NCBI RefSeq assembly: GCF_905147365.1
Contig: NC_056416.1
Location: forward strand, 3,368,001-3,432,000
Direction: 5' to 3'
Origin: Aricia agestis
Lineage: Eukaryota; Arthropoda; Insecta; Lepidoptera; Lycaenidae
DNA: 64,000 nucleotides
Shown one piece after another: positions 1 through 9,960 of the stretch. The notes beneath the pieces were generated by a model. The model was not told the DNA's origin, ran no database searches, and saw only the letters and a program-made list of their open reading frames with translations. A program made the position numbers and the translations under genes. Numbering within the stretch: position 1 is the stretch's first letter; each line of letters opens with the position of its first letter.

Positions 1-360
1 GTCACAGATTTTTAAATGACCATGTTTCTGTTATTGATAGAAAATCCGTCCTATGGAAGTCGCCTGAGTAAACCGAATCTTAATTGCGCAAAATATCCAT
101 TCATTCGTGTAATCATGACCCTCACTCATTGCTGTGTCTTATTACAAAATATATTATGAGTTAGGATTTAGGAGGAATATTGATATATTATATTTTAATT
201 CGTTTTCGTGTTATTTAGCTTGTAAATTGTACTGTTTCTGTATTGTAACGCAGTTTCCTAATTAATAAAAGTTATTTTATAGTAATTTGTACACAACTCT
301 ATCATAAGCCGGCATGTAACACATAACTGAAGTAAAACCACAGCACAGCACCGTCATGCA
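1..360. other. AT-rich 5' flank of the T-box gene
   Basis: No coding region or recognised repeat is visible. The stretch is AT-rich and changes abruptly to GC-rich sequence near 361, where the promoter of the downstream T-box gene appears to begin. An AATAAA-like string near 263-270 could be the end of an element or transcript from further left, but nothing else supports that. Confidence 0.4.
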
Positions 361-490
361 CCTGTCAGGGCGGGCGGAAAGCTCAGGCTTTGACGGCCGC
401 CATTAGCTCGCTCTCGGCCAATCAGCGCCGAGGGGCGTGGCCCTGCGCACGCGCCGCCTGTGAAACCACCGCAAGTCAGTTTACTCGCAG
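361..490 (+). promoter_or_regulatory. Putative promoter of the Dorsocross-like gene
   Basis: This GC- and CpG-rich patch stands out from AT-rich surroundings and lies about 200-330 bases before the first coding ATG at 693. It holds a CCAAT motif in the context GGCCAATCAGCG (about 416-427), a GC-box-like GGGGCGTGG (about 432-440) and a TCAGTT match to the arthropod initiator at 476-481. No TATA box was found at the usual distance. Placing the start site at the initiator is inference; 5' RNA ends would settle it. The resulting 5' leader would be about 215 nt. Confidence 0.45.
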
Positions 491-655
491 CGTCCGTGCG
501 TAACACACGTGTTGAAGCGTAAACAAACAAATAAATAAGAAAATTACTTTAATAACTTTACAGAGACGAACTATAGTGTATTTGGGACTATATTACTTAG
601 AATTTACTTAGATTAATAGACGATTTTTATAAAAATAAACATAGTGGTGCCAGTG

Positions 656-664
656 ATGTTCTAG
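656..664 (+). promoter_or_regulatory. Two-codon upstream ORF in the 5' leader
   Basis: ATG-TTC-TAG lies 28 bases before the main ATG. It is a minimal upstream ORF and may reduce or gate initiation at the main start if transcription begins upstream of it. It is seen directly; any regulatory effect is inference. Confidence 0.3.
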
Positions 665-692
665 TAGCTGTGGTCAAGTGACTATAGTGATC

Positions 693-771
693 ATGATGAT
701 GGACCAAGCACACTTTGGAGAGTATCTGCTGAGGCAGCAAATGCTGCATGCGGCGTCATTGAGTGGTCTAC
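693..771 (+). CDS. Doc: Dorsocross-like T-box factor, coding exon 1
   Basis: First coding exon of a T-box transcription factor, residues 1-26 plus one base of codon 27. It opens with three consecutive ATG codons; the first has A at -3 and the third has A at -3 and G at +4, so any may be used. The N-terminal motif EYLLRQQM resembles the YLLRQ found near the start of insect Dorsocross proteins. The exon ends at a consensus donor (C|GTAAGT, phase 1) that joins exon 2 in frame. The complete gene has five exons (693-771, 6051-6168, 32300-32567, 36364-36504, 41071-41505), and phases agree at every junction for a 346-residue protein. Dorsocross factors are nuclear DNA-binding regulators of dorsal ectoderm, amnioserosa and heart development in insects. 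Confidence 0.8.
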
Positions 772-820
772 GTAAGTCCCTTTTCTAGAAGGATCTATCT
801 TTTAACTCTAGGCTGATTAG

Positions 821-913
821 AATTTATTAAGAAGAGTCTAGACTCTTCTAAATAAATTGGGATAGGATTTGTTAAGAAGACTACTAGTAAGTAGTCTTCT
901 TAACAAATCCTAT
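821..913. repeat. Two adjacent perfect or near-perfect palindromes
   Basis: Two hairpins lie back to back about 50 bases inside intron 1. The first, 821-858, is centred on the perfect 18-bp palindrome GAAGAGTCTAGACTCTTC with one mismatch further out. The second has perfect 23-bp arms at 862-884 and 891-913 around a 6-base loop. Both contain TTAAGAAGA-type sequence, so they may be parts of one fold-back element. They could also form structure in the pre-mRNA near the 5' splice site. Confidence 0.75.
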
Positions 914-2535
914 TCAGCCTTAAATATTGGATTAAAAGATATTGTTATTGTCTTTTCTTCTATGTTCAATCCATTTTCAATTTGTCAACTTGTTGTCAAC
1001 AGACTTCAACCATAAATAAAAGAGTATAATTCGTATGTATAGGCTTGTCACTCAAAAATCTGTCTTTTTTCCTAGTAGTAGTGTCGTAGTGTGTGTAACG
1101 TTTTATTTGTTAAAAATATATATGATAAAAGCATAATTTTAAAATAATATTAGCTCGATGCACTCCTTCACTATAAATTTCATGCACCTACGTTTTCCCA
1201 TTTTTCGTAAAGCAGGTTACAAAGTTTTTCTCTCACGTATTAATATATAGATCCTCCTATCCTACTTCTATTAAAAAGTTGGTTAAGATGGGTGAATATT
1301 GATTATACTCTTTAAGACTGTATTTTATTATAAAACAATATTCCTGTGGGATAACATATTCACGAGCAAGAGCTAAAGTTTTTTTTGGATTTCAGAGAAG
1401 TTGTTTTAAAATTAATGGAATCAAGCTGAACCAAAGTTATGCTATTTAGGTCAGGGGGAATCTCTATAAAATTTAAATTACAAAATAGCATACTATACAA
1501 AAGACTGGATGTCAAAGCGTCTTTGGAGTTATAAATTTGGCATGTAGTATAAACAAAACATTTAGAAGGCAAAAAATATAATATATTGATATGTGATTAA
1601 AGGGACTACTAAAACTGTAGAGTGCTTATATTTCAAAATAAGATTTAAAATATCGAATCAATGCGTAATTTAAAAAGTAGGTAAGGGAGTATTTATATAT
1701 TTAATTATAAGTCAATTAACTTCAAAGATAAGAAAGAAGACAGGTAAAAAAATAACTAAAAAAATGTAAATAGTCCACCTATTACACGTTGAAAGATATT
1801 AATTGTTAAAAAAAACCCAATTAATTTTATAACTGTAAACTTGTATTTTACATTTAAAATATATTCATGATTGTACGTAATTGATTAATTGTATTCTATC
1901 ATATTAAATATTATAATTAAATGCAGTTTAAACACTCATTAAAGGTACAACGCATAATAATGGTATATTTACATAATGGTAATTTATGACATGTATTGTT
2001 TCCACGTGGTGTGATTTGTATGAAACATTTTTGTATTTGATAATATGATATTATGTCATACAAAATTCGTAATGTGAGCAATTATAGACATGCAATTCTT
2101 TAACTTAATCATATTAGGCCTAAATTGATTCATTTTATATTTAATCCTTATTACAAATTACCTAAATGTTTTCTATCAGTATGCTGAAAATATAATCAGA
2201 ATTAAAATAATGTTTTAAACAAAAGAAAAGTGATAATCCAACTTAGATTATGTTTAAAGCCACACTTGTACGCGTTGATGTCTTTTCTATGAATCACGAA
2301 GTCGAAAGGATTAAAATATTTATTTCGTTTCTCAGTAGCAATTATGTATACATTTGTACACATTTCTTGAGTGTTATAATCTGTATTGTACTCTCAAAAT
2401 GCCGGCAGCCGTAATCTTCTAATTATTTGAAGTCCTTAAAGTTACAATGAGCTTAGTGATTTTAAAAGTTTTAGGTGGATTAAAACAAGTGTAATTACTT
2501 GTATCTTTCTAAGCAGCAACTTGAGATTTACATTA
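914..2535. other. AT-rich intron 1 sequence, no feature seen
   Basis: AT-rich intronic DNA of the T-box gene. No exon-like ORF, recognised repeat or RNA gene was identified. Confidence 0.4.
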
Positions 2536-2537
2536 TT

Positions 2538-2696
2538 AAGGCCGGTACAAATAGTCAGTACTCAAGATGCATCTCGGTCTCAAGACACGGTTCAGGCTTT
2601 GTGATTGGTTGGCTGTCAAAATTTGGACCAATCACAGAGCCGAACCGCGTCTTGAGACCGGGTCGCATCTTGAGTACTGACTATTTATACCAGCCT
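2538..2696. mobile_element. Fold-back MITE
   Basis: Inverted repeat of about 159 bp. The left arm begins AGGCCGGTACAAATAGTCAG and the right arm ends CTGACTATTTATACCAGCCT; the arms match for about 65 bases with few mismatches, including the TACTCAAGATGC/GCATCTTGAGTA pair. There is no coding capacity. It abuts the next MITE on its right. Class assignment is not possible from these ends. Confidence 0.7.
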
Positions 2697-2832
2697 AAGT
2701 GCCTGATTCACCACTTACTGATAAAGTGCCGAACAGGCTATTCACAACTTTTTGACAGATTCTCCATACTTGATCTGTCAAGTTAATTGGTGGATAGCCT
2801 ATTCGTCACTTATTAGGAAGTGGTGAACAAGC
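2694..2832. mobile_element. MITE, family with GCCTGTTTCACCACTT ends, copy 1
   Basis: A degenerate copy of the element seen twice near 38.4-38.7 kb. It shares CACCACTT near both termini and the internal segments GATTCTCCATACTTGATC, TTGACAGA and ATAGCCTATT, in inverted orientation relative to the other copies. The termini have diverged. Confidence 0.65.
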
Positions 2833-2975
2833 CAAGATTTTAGGGACAGGTGAGTGTAAACTATTTTAGCATATGCACCTAATTCTAAAAATAATAAATG
2901 ATTTTTAACAGCGCAGTTTTTGAATAAACATGTGGAAATATTTCAACATGTCACAAGTAATTTTATTTTATAACT

Positions 2976-3288
2976 AGCTGTCTCGGCAAACGTTTCTTTG
3001 CCATATAGGTAAAGTATTTCGCCCGTATTATTTTATTGAAGTGACTAAATAAGTATGTCACCATGGCAACGTCCATCGCCATCCCGTCGCACAAACAATG
3101 GTCGCCATCAGTACCGAGTTGTAATAATTTACTATTATTTATTCAACAAATGAACTTATCAATATAAAAAGTACCCAGTAGCCGATTCTCATACCTACTG
3201 AATATGCATATACAATTTGGTAAAAATCAGTAAAGCCGTTTCGGAGGAGTACGGTGACTAACATTGTGACACGAGAATTTTATATCAT
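2976..3288 (+). repeat. Dispersed repeat (AGCTGTCYCGGCAAACG), copy 1
   Basis: About 310 bp closely matching 37275-37562. Both copies run from AGCTGTCYCGGCAAACGTTT through CACCATGGCAACGTCCATCG to a GTGACACGAGAATTTTATA end. There is no ORF. Such sequences are abundant in lepidopteran genomes; the parent element class is not clear from the sequence. Confidence 0.6.
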
Positions 3289-3292
3289 ACTA

Positions 3293-3660
3293 GCTGTTGC
3301 CCGCGACTTCATCCGCGTTAACTTAGTATAATAACAAACACGTATAGTCCGCTAACAAATATGAAAAAAGTAAAATAATACCTCCTCCTTTTTGGAAGTC
3401 GGTTAGAAAGTAGCCTAAGTTACACCTGACTACATCAGCTATCTACCAAAAAAATGTCCCGGCAAAATAGCTCCAACCGTTTCAGAGATTAGCCGGAACA
3501 AACAGACAGACAGACATACAGACAAAAATTGTAAAAAAAAATTGTTTTGGTGTATGTAGCGTATATAGATTCATATGCATGTAGTAAAAACGGTTCTTTC
3601 AATATTACAAACAGACACTCCAATTTTATATATATAATATTGTATAGATGTATAAATGTA
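3293..3660 (+). repeat. Dispersed repeat starting ACTAGCTGTTGCCCGCGACT
   Basis: It begins with a motif typical of abundant lepidopteran interspersed repeats (CTAGCTGTTGCCCGCGACTT) and includes the CTCCTTTTTGGAAGTCGGTT segment that also occurs near 21.23 and 27.89 kb, plus a GACAGACAGACA run. It ends in an AT-rich, poorly defined border. It may be a Helitron-like non-autonomous element in reverse orientation (CTAGT-type terminus), but this is tentative. Confidence 0.45.
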
Positions 3661-4410
3661 TAGATAAGATAATCCCCGTTAATAAGGAACCGTACATTTT
3701 TCTCAAAAATCCTTCTCGTGATCTACTCTTTGTTTGTGCCAAATTACATAAAAGTCGACGGTAAGATTTAAACTTCAAAATTCAATCAAACAAACTCTTC
3801 AGCTTTATAAAATTTGTAATTAATAAAAACACCAAAAATATATTACGATCAAGTAAACAATCTGATTTGCAGAAAGTCAATAACATTTTCGATGTTTTCA
3901 ACAAAACAATAATATTGAGAAGTTAAGCATACCTAAGTCTTATGATGATCTTTAAAAGCCCACTGGAACAATTGTGTACGGCGAACGCAGCAGGTGGTAA
4001 ATTTAAAGGGTCCTATGCCCTAAACCGGCGTTAGTACTTGTAGTTATGCCCTAAGTATTCCGCCTCTTTGGTACTTACCCTTTGCTTGTTCGCGTTCCGA
4101 ATGCCATATAATAAACAAAGTAACTAAAATAATTACAAGTAATAAAAATGTCATTACTGCTTTTTACGATTATGGTTTTTGTCTATATCGCTTATCAGTT
4201 ATATCGAGCGAAAAATTATTTACTTTACATAGCTTATTTTTTGCCACTTTTGTAAAATAACTAGTTGTTCTGGCAAACGTTGTTTTATACCATAATATAC
4301 GTTGTATGTCCTCCTAGAATAATTCCAGCCTCATAGAATAATCGAGTTAATTAAATTTTATTGGTAAAAAAAGTTTGTTTTACCTAAGCATAGGTAGGGT
4401 TATCTCTTGA
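3661..4410. other. Intron 1, degenerate repeat debris only
   Basis: The first part (about 3680-3810) resembles the GGAACCGTACAT...AAACAAACTCTTCAG repeat also seen at 19.55-19.7 kb. The rest is AT-rich and unrecognised. No gene is visible. Confidence 0.35.
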
Positions 4411-4414
4411 ACGT

Positions 4415-4507
4415 GCCGGCACGTATACGCAACTCCTCAAAGTGTTCCACGTGTCTATGGGCGACGGTAACAGCTTTTTATCAGGTGATTCGTCTGCTCG
4501 TGCATTT
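4415..4507 (+). repeat. Fragment of the SINE-like family (copy 0)
   Basis: A degenerate 3' part of the SINE-like repeat described at 8497. It carries CTATGGGCGACGG followed by ATCAGGTGATTCGTCTGCTC, aligning with the conserved 3' segment of the five better copies. The 5' part and the A-rich tail are missing. Confidence 0.6.
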
Positions 4508-4509
4508 TT

Positions 4510-5715
4510 GCAATCAAAATTGTTTACCTCTATGAGCAATCATCAAAGATGTTTACTCTATCGTGCAAAATCGAAAGAGGTGAGAGGTCATATTCATTGG
4601 CGCCAAATCGAATTTTATTTTCGTACATTTTCATTAACGAATCGGAATACACCGTGAACGTTGATTTGCATATTTGATTTTAACGAGTTAACAGGGATCA
4701 AACGCGCCGACACTGCAATACTGAGATAATTGTTGATGGTTTTGGCGATGACGATGTTCGTTACGCTGTTACGTAAGCGTCGTTAAATTGGTAAAGTCAA
4801 TGCGAGCTCAGTTGATAAAGCTGTCAATACATATTATGATATTTCGAGTTTTAAAAAAAGCTATGGTCAGTTCAGATCAATATGTGATCTCTTATCTTCT
4901 GTTTTACAAAATATTTAAACTCTAGAAAATATTTTATAGTAAATTTATTATTTCCATATATATTTTTAGTGTGTAAATATTTTGTAGTAAATTTTTGTGC
5001 AGGAACCTACGTAATTACTATTTTGAGCTGAAAAATAACTCAAACATGTTAAATATTTTCGTAGGAGAAAATAATTTTGGTACTTATTATGTATGAGAAT
5101 TTTAATGGCACCCGGCCCTTAAGTATTTTGTCTTCAAACTGGCCTACGTGTGGCCGTATACCGGGACAGTCAAATTCAAAAGCTGTCTTTTTAAATTAAG
5201 TGTGGTACTGTTTAAGAATTGTGAATCATACTTATTTTTCTAGAATATGTAGTCTATAGAAGCCTTAAATGCTGACAAAACATTCGTGACTTTGATAGTA
5301 AACTTTACGCTACATTTCTTTGTTTGTTATTTATATTTCCCACGACCGCATTAAACTGCTTATTACATTTTAGGGACACACCTGTTTTATGCTTACTGAC
5401 GCTTCTTTAATAGGTAGCAATTATAACATGACTTTCTTATTATGATTGATGAAGTTTTACAGTATTACCTAACCTAGTACAATAGCTCCTAAACTAATCT
5501 ACACTTACAAAATTGAATCCTTTAGAATTTGCAATTAAGGTAGTTTCAACTCAGCACTAAGTACTGTTGATCTGCACCTAACTATACTCAGGTTTTTTTC
5601 CAAAGATTTGATGATCACTTATAGATAAACTTGACAAATATTGGTTACTAAACTACAATGACAATTTTACCTTAAATTTTTAATAACATTAAAGAATAAA
5701 CTATATTTTTTGTGA
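4510..5715. other. Intron 1, no feature seen
   Basis: AT-rich intronic sequence with no recognisable exon, repeat family or RNA gene. Confidence 0.35.
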
Positions 5716-5719
5716 TTAA

Positions 5720-6050
5720 TCCACTATTTTTCTAACATCCCTGTCATTTCATACCATTATTTTCCTAACTTTCCTGTCATATCAGATCACTGTTTTTCTA
5801 ATTTCCCTGTTTTTTCAGATCACTATTTTTCTAACTTTCCTGTCATAACAGACCACTGTTTTTCTAATTACCCTGTTATTTCAGATCACTATTTTTCTAA
5901 CTTTCCTGTCATAACAGACCACTGTTTTTCTAATTACCCTGTTATTTCAGATCACTATTTTTCTAACTTTCCTGTCATATCAGACCACTGTTTTTTCTAA
6001 TTACCCTGTTATTTCAGATCACTATTTTTCTAACTTTTCTGTAATTCCAG
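5720..6050 (+). repeat. 33-bp tandem array of 3' splice-site units
   Basis: Ten units of 33 (once 34) bases end at the acceptor of T-box exon 2. Each has the form CACTRTTTTTCTAAY, then a pyrimidine-rich stretch ending in CAG, so each carries a branch-point-like CTAAC/CTAAT, a pyrimidine tract and an AG. The AG dinucleotides end at 5785, 5818, 5851, 5884, 5917, 5950, 5983, 6017 and 6050; the last is the real acceptor. Units alternate in two variants (CTAACTTTCCTGTCAT and CTAATTACCCTGTTAT), giving a 66-bp higher-order period. The first unit lacks the CAG. Confidence 0.9.
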
Positions 6051-6168
6051 ACGCTCGTGTGGGTGCAGATGCATCCCCGCCGGCTTGCGAAGCACGGTTA
6101 CTGAACGGCGAGCTGTGGCGACGATTCCACGACATCGGGACAGAGATGATCATCACCAAGGGTGGCAG
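6051..6168 (+). CDS. Doc: Dorsocross-like T-box factor, coding exon 2
   Basis: Residues 27-65 plus two bases of codon 66. It starts after TTCCAG (phase 1) and ends at the donor AG|GTATGT. It encodes a short acidic/alanine linker and the beginning of the T-box, with LWRRFHDIGTEMIITKGGR (about residues 46-64 plus the split R), the hallmark N-terminal T-box motif. In T-box proteins this strand packs against DNA and starts the immunoglobulin-like fold. The acceptor is the last unit of a tandem array of acceptor-like repeats. Using the previous AG (6017) would lengthen the exon by 33 nt and insert eleven codons without a stop. Confidence 0.9.
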
Positions 6169-6805
6169 GTATGTGCTTTATGTTATACGCTAACAGCTAT
6201 GCAATCATGGTCCAACGTTTGATGCAATTGTGTACCATCAATCATCATTACATCCGTTGTATACACCATAGTCTCATCCATTAAGCGAGTGACAAAAAGT
6301 TTCACATTTATAAGGTTAAAACAAATACAATTGATATTGTTGTGACTAACCTCGTGGTTTTAGCATGGAGGAATTGAGACTACTTTCTCGTGGCAGTTGT
6401 GTTCAATCTTACAATACAAGTCACAAACACGAGATTCCAATGTTTAGTAAGCTATGGTGTTTTAGTATTAGACTAGCACTAAGTTTTGACGCCCAAGTCA
6501 CAACTCTTAAGTTCAATCAAGCGAGCGATTATTCTTTTTTTAACACCCAACGTGAAAACGCCGAGGCAAAACAAATACATTTAAATAAGCCATCTGCGTG
6601 TTCCCAAATAATTACACGTTGGCCGTATATCATAAATTCTTGTAAAACAACAAAAACTTAACAAAAACCCATTAGGGCTGCCGAATCTGACGCGGGGCTT
6701 GTTAACGAGTAATTTGGTCCGGACCTCCGTCATAGACAACAGCTGCCCAAATACCAATTCGACCATTTCTCTAAATGGCCTAGCAAATTACACCTTATTA
6801 TAAGC
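6169..6805. other. Start of 26-kb intron 2, no feature seen
   Basis: Intronic sequence of intermediate composition without recognisable repeats. A 98-codon open frame at 6365-6661 shows no domain and is not considered coding. Confidence 0.35.
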
Positions 6806-6839
6806 TTGTTTGCTTTACGAGTGTACCCCCCAATTATTT

Positions 6840-7440
6840 TTTTTCGTCGATAATGCGAGCGGAGAAATTACTGCGGCGCCTTCGCGTTTCCTGCGCGGCC
6901 GGAGTGACCCACCGCCCCCCGCGAGACACACGGCCCCCGCGAGACCCACCGCCCCTACCAGACCCATCCCCCCTCGGTACCCGCGGGACCTGCAATTACG
7001 AGTCCCACAGCTCTGTCGCACGTCCGATACATTCACAATTGTCGTAATTAATAGTATGTAATTGCATCGTTCTGCGCTGGTCGCGTTAAGGGCATAGCGG
7101 CGCTTTTTGCAGCTAATTAAATGACCTCATCTCCGGCGCTGTCAACGTCGCTTTTTTTTTCTACCCGGACCACCGACATTCGGATAATTTACCGCTCTAT
7201 CCCGGTACCCCGCCGGCCGGGAGGTCAGTTTTGTTTATTTTACATTAACGAAGGCGCCGGCGCGGGCGCCGTCGGGAGAGTTTAATTCGTTTCTTGCGTA
7301 ATTGAGTCCACGAGTTTTCCTATCGGCTTTTAGCGCTTTCCGAGCAAACAGCGGATTGGGCGGAGCGCTAACACCTGCCGCCATCTTCCCGGGATTTGCC
7401 CCCGAAGCAATTATTCCCACCTGCGCATCCCGCTAAGTGG
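6840..7440. promoter_or_regulatory. GC-rich intronic island, candidate enhancer
   Basis: A GC/CpG-rich stretch without repeat character in intron 2. It contains a C-rich polypyrimidine block (about 6905-6990), several TAATTA/TAATTG homeodomain-type cores (about 7046-7062 and 7112-7120), and CCGGCGCGGGCGCCG (about 7257-7270). Long introns of developmental T-box genes often hold enhancers; here that is inference from composition alone. No ORF in it looks coding. Confidence 0.3.
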
Positions 7441-7924
7441 TAGCACAAACACTCGGACCGGCCCTTAGATGCATGTGTTAACTGCAAAGAAAAATCTTAC
7501 GCGTTTCACAACTCCACAATGGCAGACGGCAGTGTAATTTCCAGAATGTACATCTCTCCGGACAATGTACACATCGGAACCCAAATATTTGTGGTCGTAA
7601 AGTTTATCTCGATTCAAAAACGTGACCTCGTTTCTATCAAAATACATAAAAAACTCGCGTCGCGTTCTACTCTAGTCTCGACGTTTGGCGCTTGATTGAC
7701 GGGTCGCATATTATGATTTACGATATACAAATGCGGAGGCAAACAGCTGAAACAATGCGCATGATTATCCTCAACCCCTAAAACATGACAAGAGGCATCT
7801 GGATCAATAAAACAATACCCCAATAATCAAACAAACAAACAATGGTTTCATTTGTTTTTTCTAAAAACCCCCGAATATGACAAATGGCCGGGCGCGGGGC
7901 CATCGTCGCCGCCGGTCAGGAGGC

Positions 7925-8085
7925 TTAGCCAACACGTTTTCTTTGTCGCTTCTTCATAGAATCGCCGATCAAAAATGTATGAAACGGAATTAAGCGTTCG
8001 ATGACATGAAGTCGGCATCTGACTCATGTTTTGTCAATTCCATACATTTGGATAAAAAAAGCGATGAAGAAAACGTATTGGCCAA
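7925..8085. mobile_element. Fold-back MITE, AGCCAAAA..TTTTCG family, copy 1
   Basis: Inverted repeat of about 160 bp. The left arm runs AGCCAACACGTTTTCTTTGT to CGCCGATC and AAAATGTATG; the right arm returns with CCATACATTT and GCGATGAAGAAAACG. It shares arms with 11567-11737 and belongs to the same family in a more diverged form. Confidence 0.6.
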
Positions 8086-8496
8086 GCCCCCAGGCTCGCT
8101 GGCCGCGCTCGCGTGTCGTCGCGCAGACCTCCCGCCATTTAAAAACAAACACACAACACAAAAACTCGTTATTTATCCTCGCTGAAGGGAAGGGCGCGCC
8201 CGAATTCACTTGAAAAAATCATAAGTTATAATTAAAAACGTCCGACAGTATCATCTACCTACAGCATTCTTGATGTGTTTTTTCGGGCTCCCAAATTATC
8301 CGAAGAAATTGTGTTGCAATCGAGAAGGCTCAGTCTATATCTCGAGAGTAAGTATTTCAATAGCGATTACGGAAATAGTTATCGGAGACGAGCAACAGGT
8401 TGGATATTATTTCATAATCTGTATGTTTATTGATGTTAGATAGGCCGTTATCGATTCCATCTCGAACTAACGGAGGTACAGTCAACAGGATATTAT

Positions 8497-8796
8497 ACGT
8501 GGGAGATCCATGCTTCGGCACGAATGGGCCTGCTCGACCGGAGAAATACCACGTTCTCTCAGAAAACCGGCGTGAAACAGCGCTTGCGCTGTGTTTTGCC
8601 GAGTGAGTGAGTTTACCGGAAACCTAATCCCCTACCCTATTCCCTTCCCGTCCCTACCCGTCCCTACCCTCCCTCTTAAAGGCCGGCAACGCACCTGCAG
8701 CTCTTCTGATGCTGCGAGTGTCCATGGGCGACGGAAGTTGCTTTCCATCAGGTGACCCGTTTGCTCGTTTGCCCTCCTTATTTCATAAAAAAAAAA
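8497..8796 (+). repeat. SINE-like repeat, copy 1
   Basis: Member of a family with at least six copies here (4415, 8497, 22304, 26533, 29261 minus, 30209). The order is ACGTGGGAGA with CATGCTTCGGCACGAATGGG, then AAACAGCGCTTGCGCTGTG, a variable block of CCCTA/CCCTT units, GCCGGCAACGCACCTGCAGC, CCATGGGCGACGG, TTGCTCGTTTGCC, and an A-run after TTTCATA. Length (about 300-355 bp), lack of coding and the A-rich 3' end suggest a SINE. No clear pol III A or B box was found, so the class is open. This copy has a point-mutated 5' end (GAGATCC). Confidence 0.75.
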
Positions 8797-8929
8797 TAAC
8801 ATGCTCAGTGAACAGTGAGTCGCGGTAGCATCAAGAGAAATGCATTATGCAGCTAAGTAAATGCATCATTGCCTTTCAAACATTTCGCTCGCTACAGGAC
8901 GAAGCAATTGAAGTTAATATGATTTCTTA

Positions 8930-9250
8930 TTATAATATTTCGTATTGAGCAGCCTGCCGACTATACAGATTCCGGTACAGTGCCCGGCAACAGAAATACC
9001 GATTAATTGATTCGATCTGTGTCGTAATTAAAATCGGTGATTAGAGAGCCGTCAGCCGGCGCCGGCGCCTCAAAGCCCGGCATTCCTTTTGTTTTACCAC
9101 GGGTCGTTTGTCGCCTGCGAGCTGCGTGGGGTTATCTTCTCTCTCTGGCTGTCCTACGGGATGATACGCATGCGGGAGAGAGAGGTTCGTGGGCGCCGAC
9201 CTCCTGCAGCGCGCGGCGCGCCCCGCCCTACACGGCAATAATCAGATTAT
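8930..9250. promoter_or_regulatory. GC-rich intronic island with homeodomain-type cores
   Basis: A non-repetitive block with ATTAATTGATT, TAATTAAAATCG and CAGCCGGCGCCGGCGCC (about 9000-9067), followed by GC-rich sequence to 9235. It is a candidate regulatory element of the T-box gene by composition and motif content only. Two overlapping open frames on opposite strands are attributed to GC richness. Confidence 0.25.
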
Positions 9251-9449
9251 GACAGGCTCCGTCTAGTGGACTCCACTCGTCACTTTTCAATGTCTCCGAA
9301 ATATTTGACGGCAGAAATTCATTTAAACAAAAAAACTTTGTCAGTCCACGTTAAACAACCATAAATAAAAGAGTCTACGCTTCCCGACGATCCATAAATT
9401 ATAAAATATTAGATAGATTTTAGTGATACGATGAAAAGTGGTTGGACGA

Positions 9450-9960
9450 GTAGGCTTTGTTCATTAACACTCACGGTAATAAAATTTATTGTAATAATTT
9501 CAGATAAAATGAGCGAATTGAGCGCTAATTAATGATGATTCGTCAATTTATTTAATTAGCGTCGTTAATTCGCAATTATCGACCGATAAATTAGACACAG
9601 GTCACAGATATAAAATCAAACAGTTTAACGATGAACGTCCCACAAAGTGCTCGAGGCAGAGATCGAGAGTTAAATTGCTTAATCTCGTAATCCGTGGAGC
9701 GATTCGACCGATTTCCGATAAATTGCCGTTTAGAGTGATGGCGGCGGTGACGTCACTGAAAAAATAAAACGTCATCGCACGTAATAAGGAATCCGAAGCA
9801 CGCGTCGTCGCCAGATCATATCGCGATGTCCCCCCCCTCAATCTTCACCGGTCACGACACTTTTTGTCGGCCAACCCTCCATCGCGGCAATCGAATGCGC
9901 TGACTTAACATTTCGGAAGCGAAGCATCGATGGAACAAACAAAAACACGAGTCACTTAAA
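9450..9960. promoter_or_regulatory. Non-repetitive intronic block, candidate enhancer
   Basis: Moderately GC-rich unique-looking sequence with several TTAATTAGCG, GCTAATTAATG and TCGTTAATTCG type motifs (9517-9570) and ATCGA/ATCGCGATG segments. The evidence is compositional only. Confidence 0.2.

Noticed and set aside
6810..7061. Proline-rich small protein in a GC-rich island
   Set aside because: All three frames and the reverse strand are open because of C-rich composition; no start or splice evidence.
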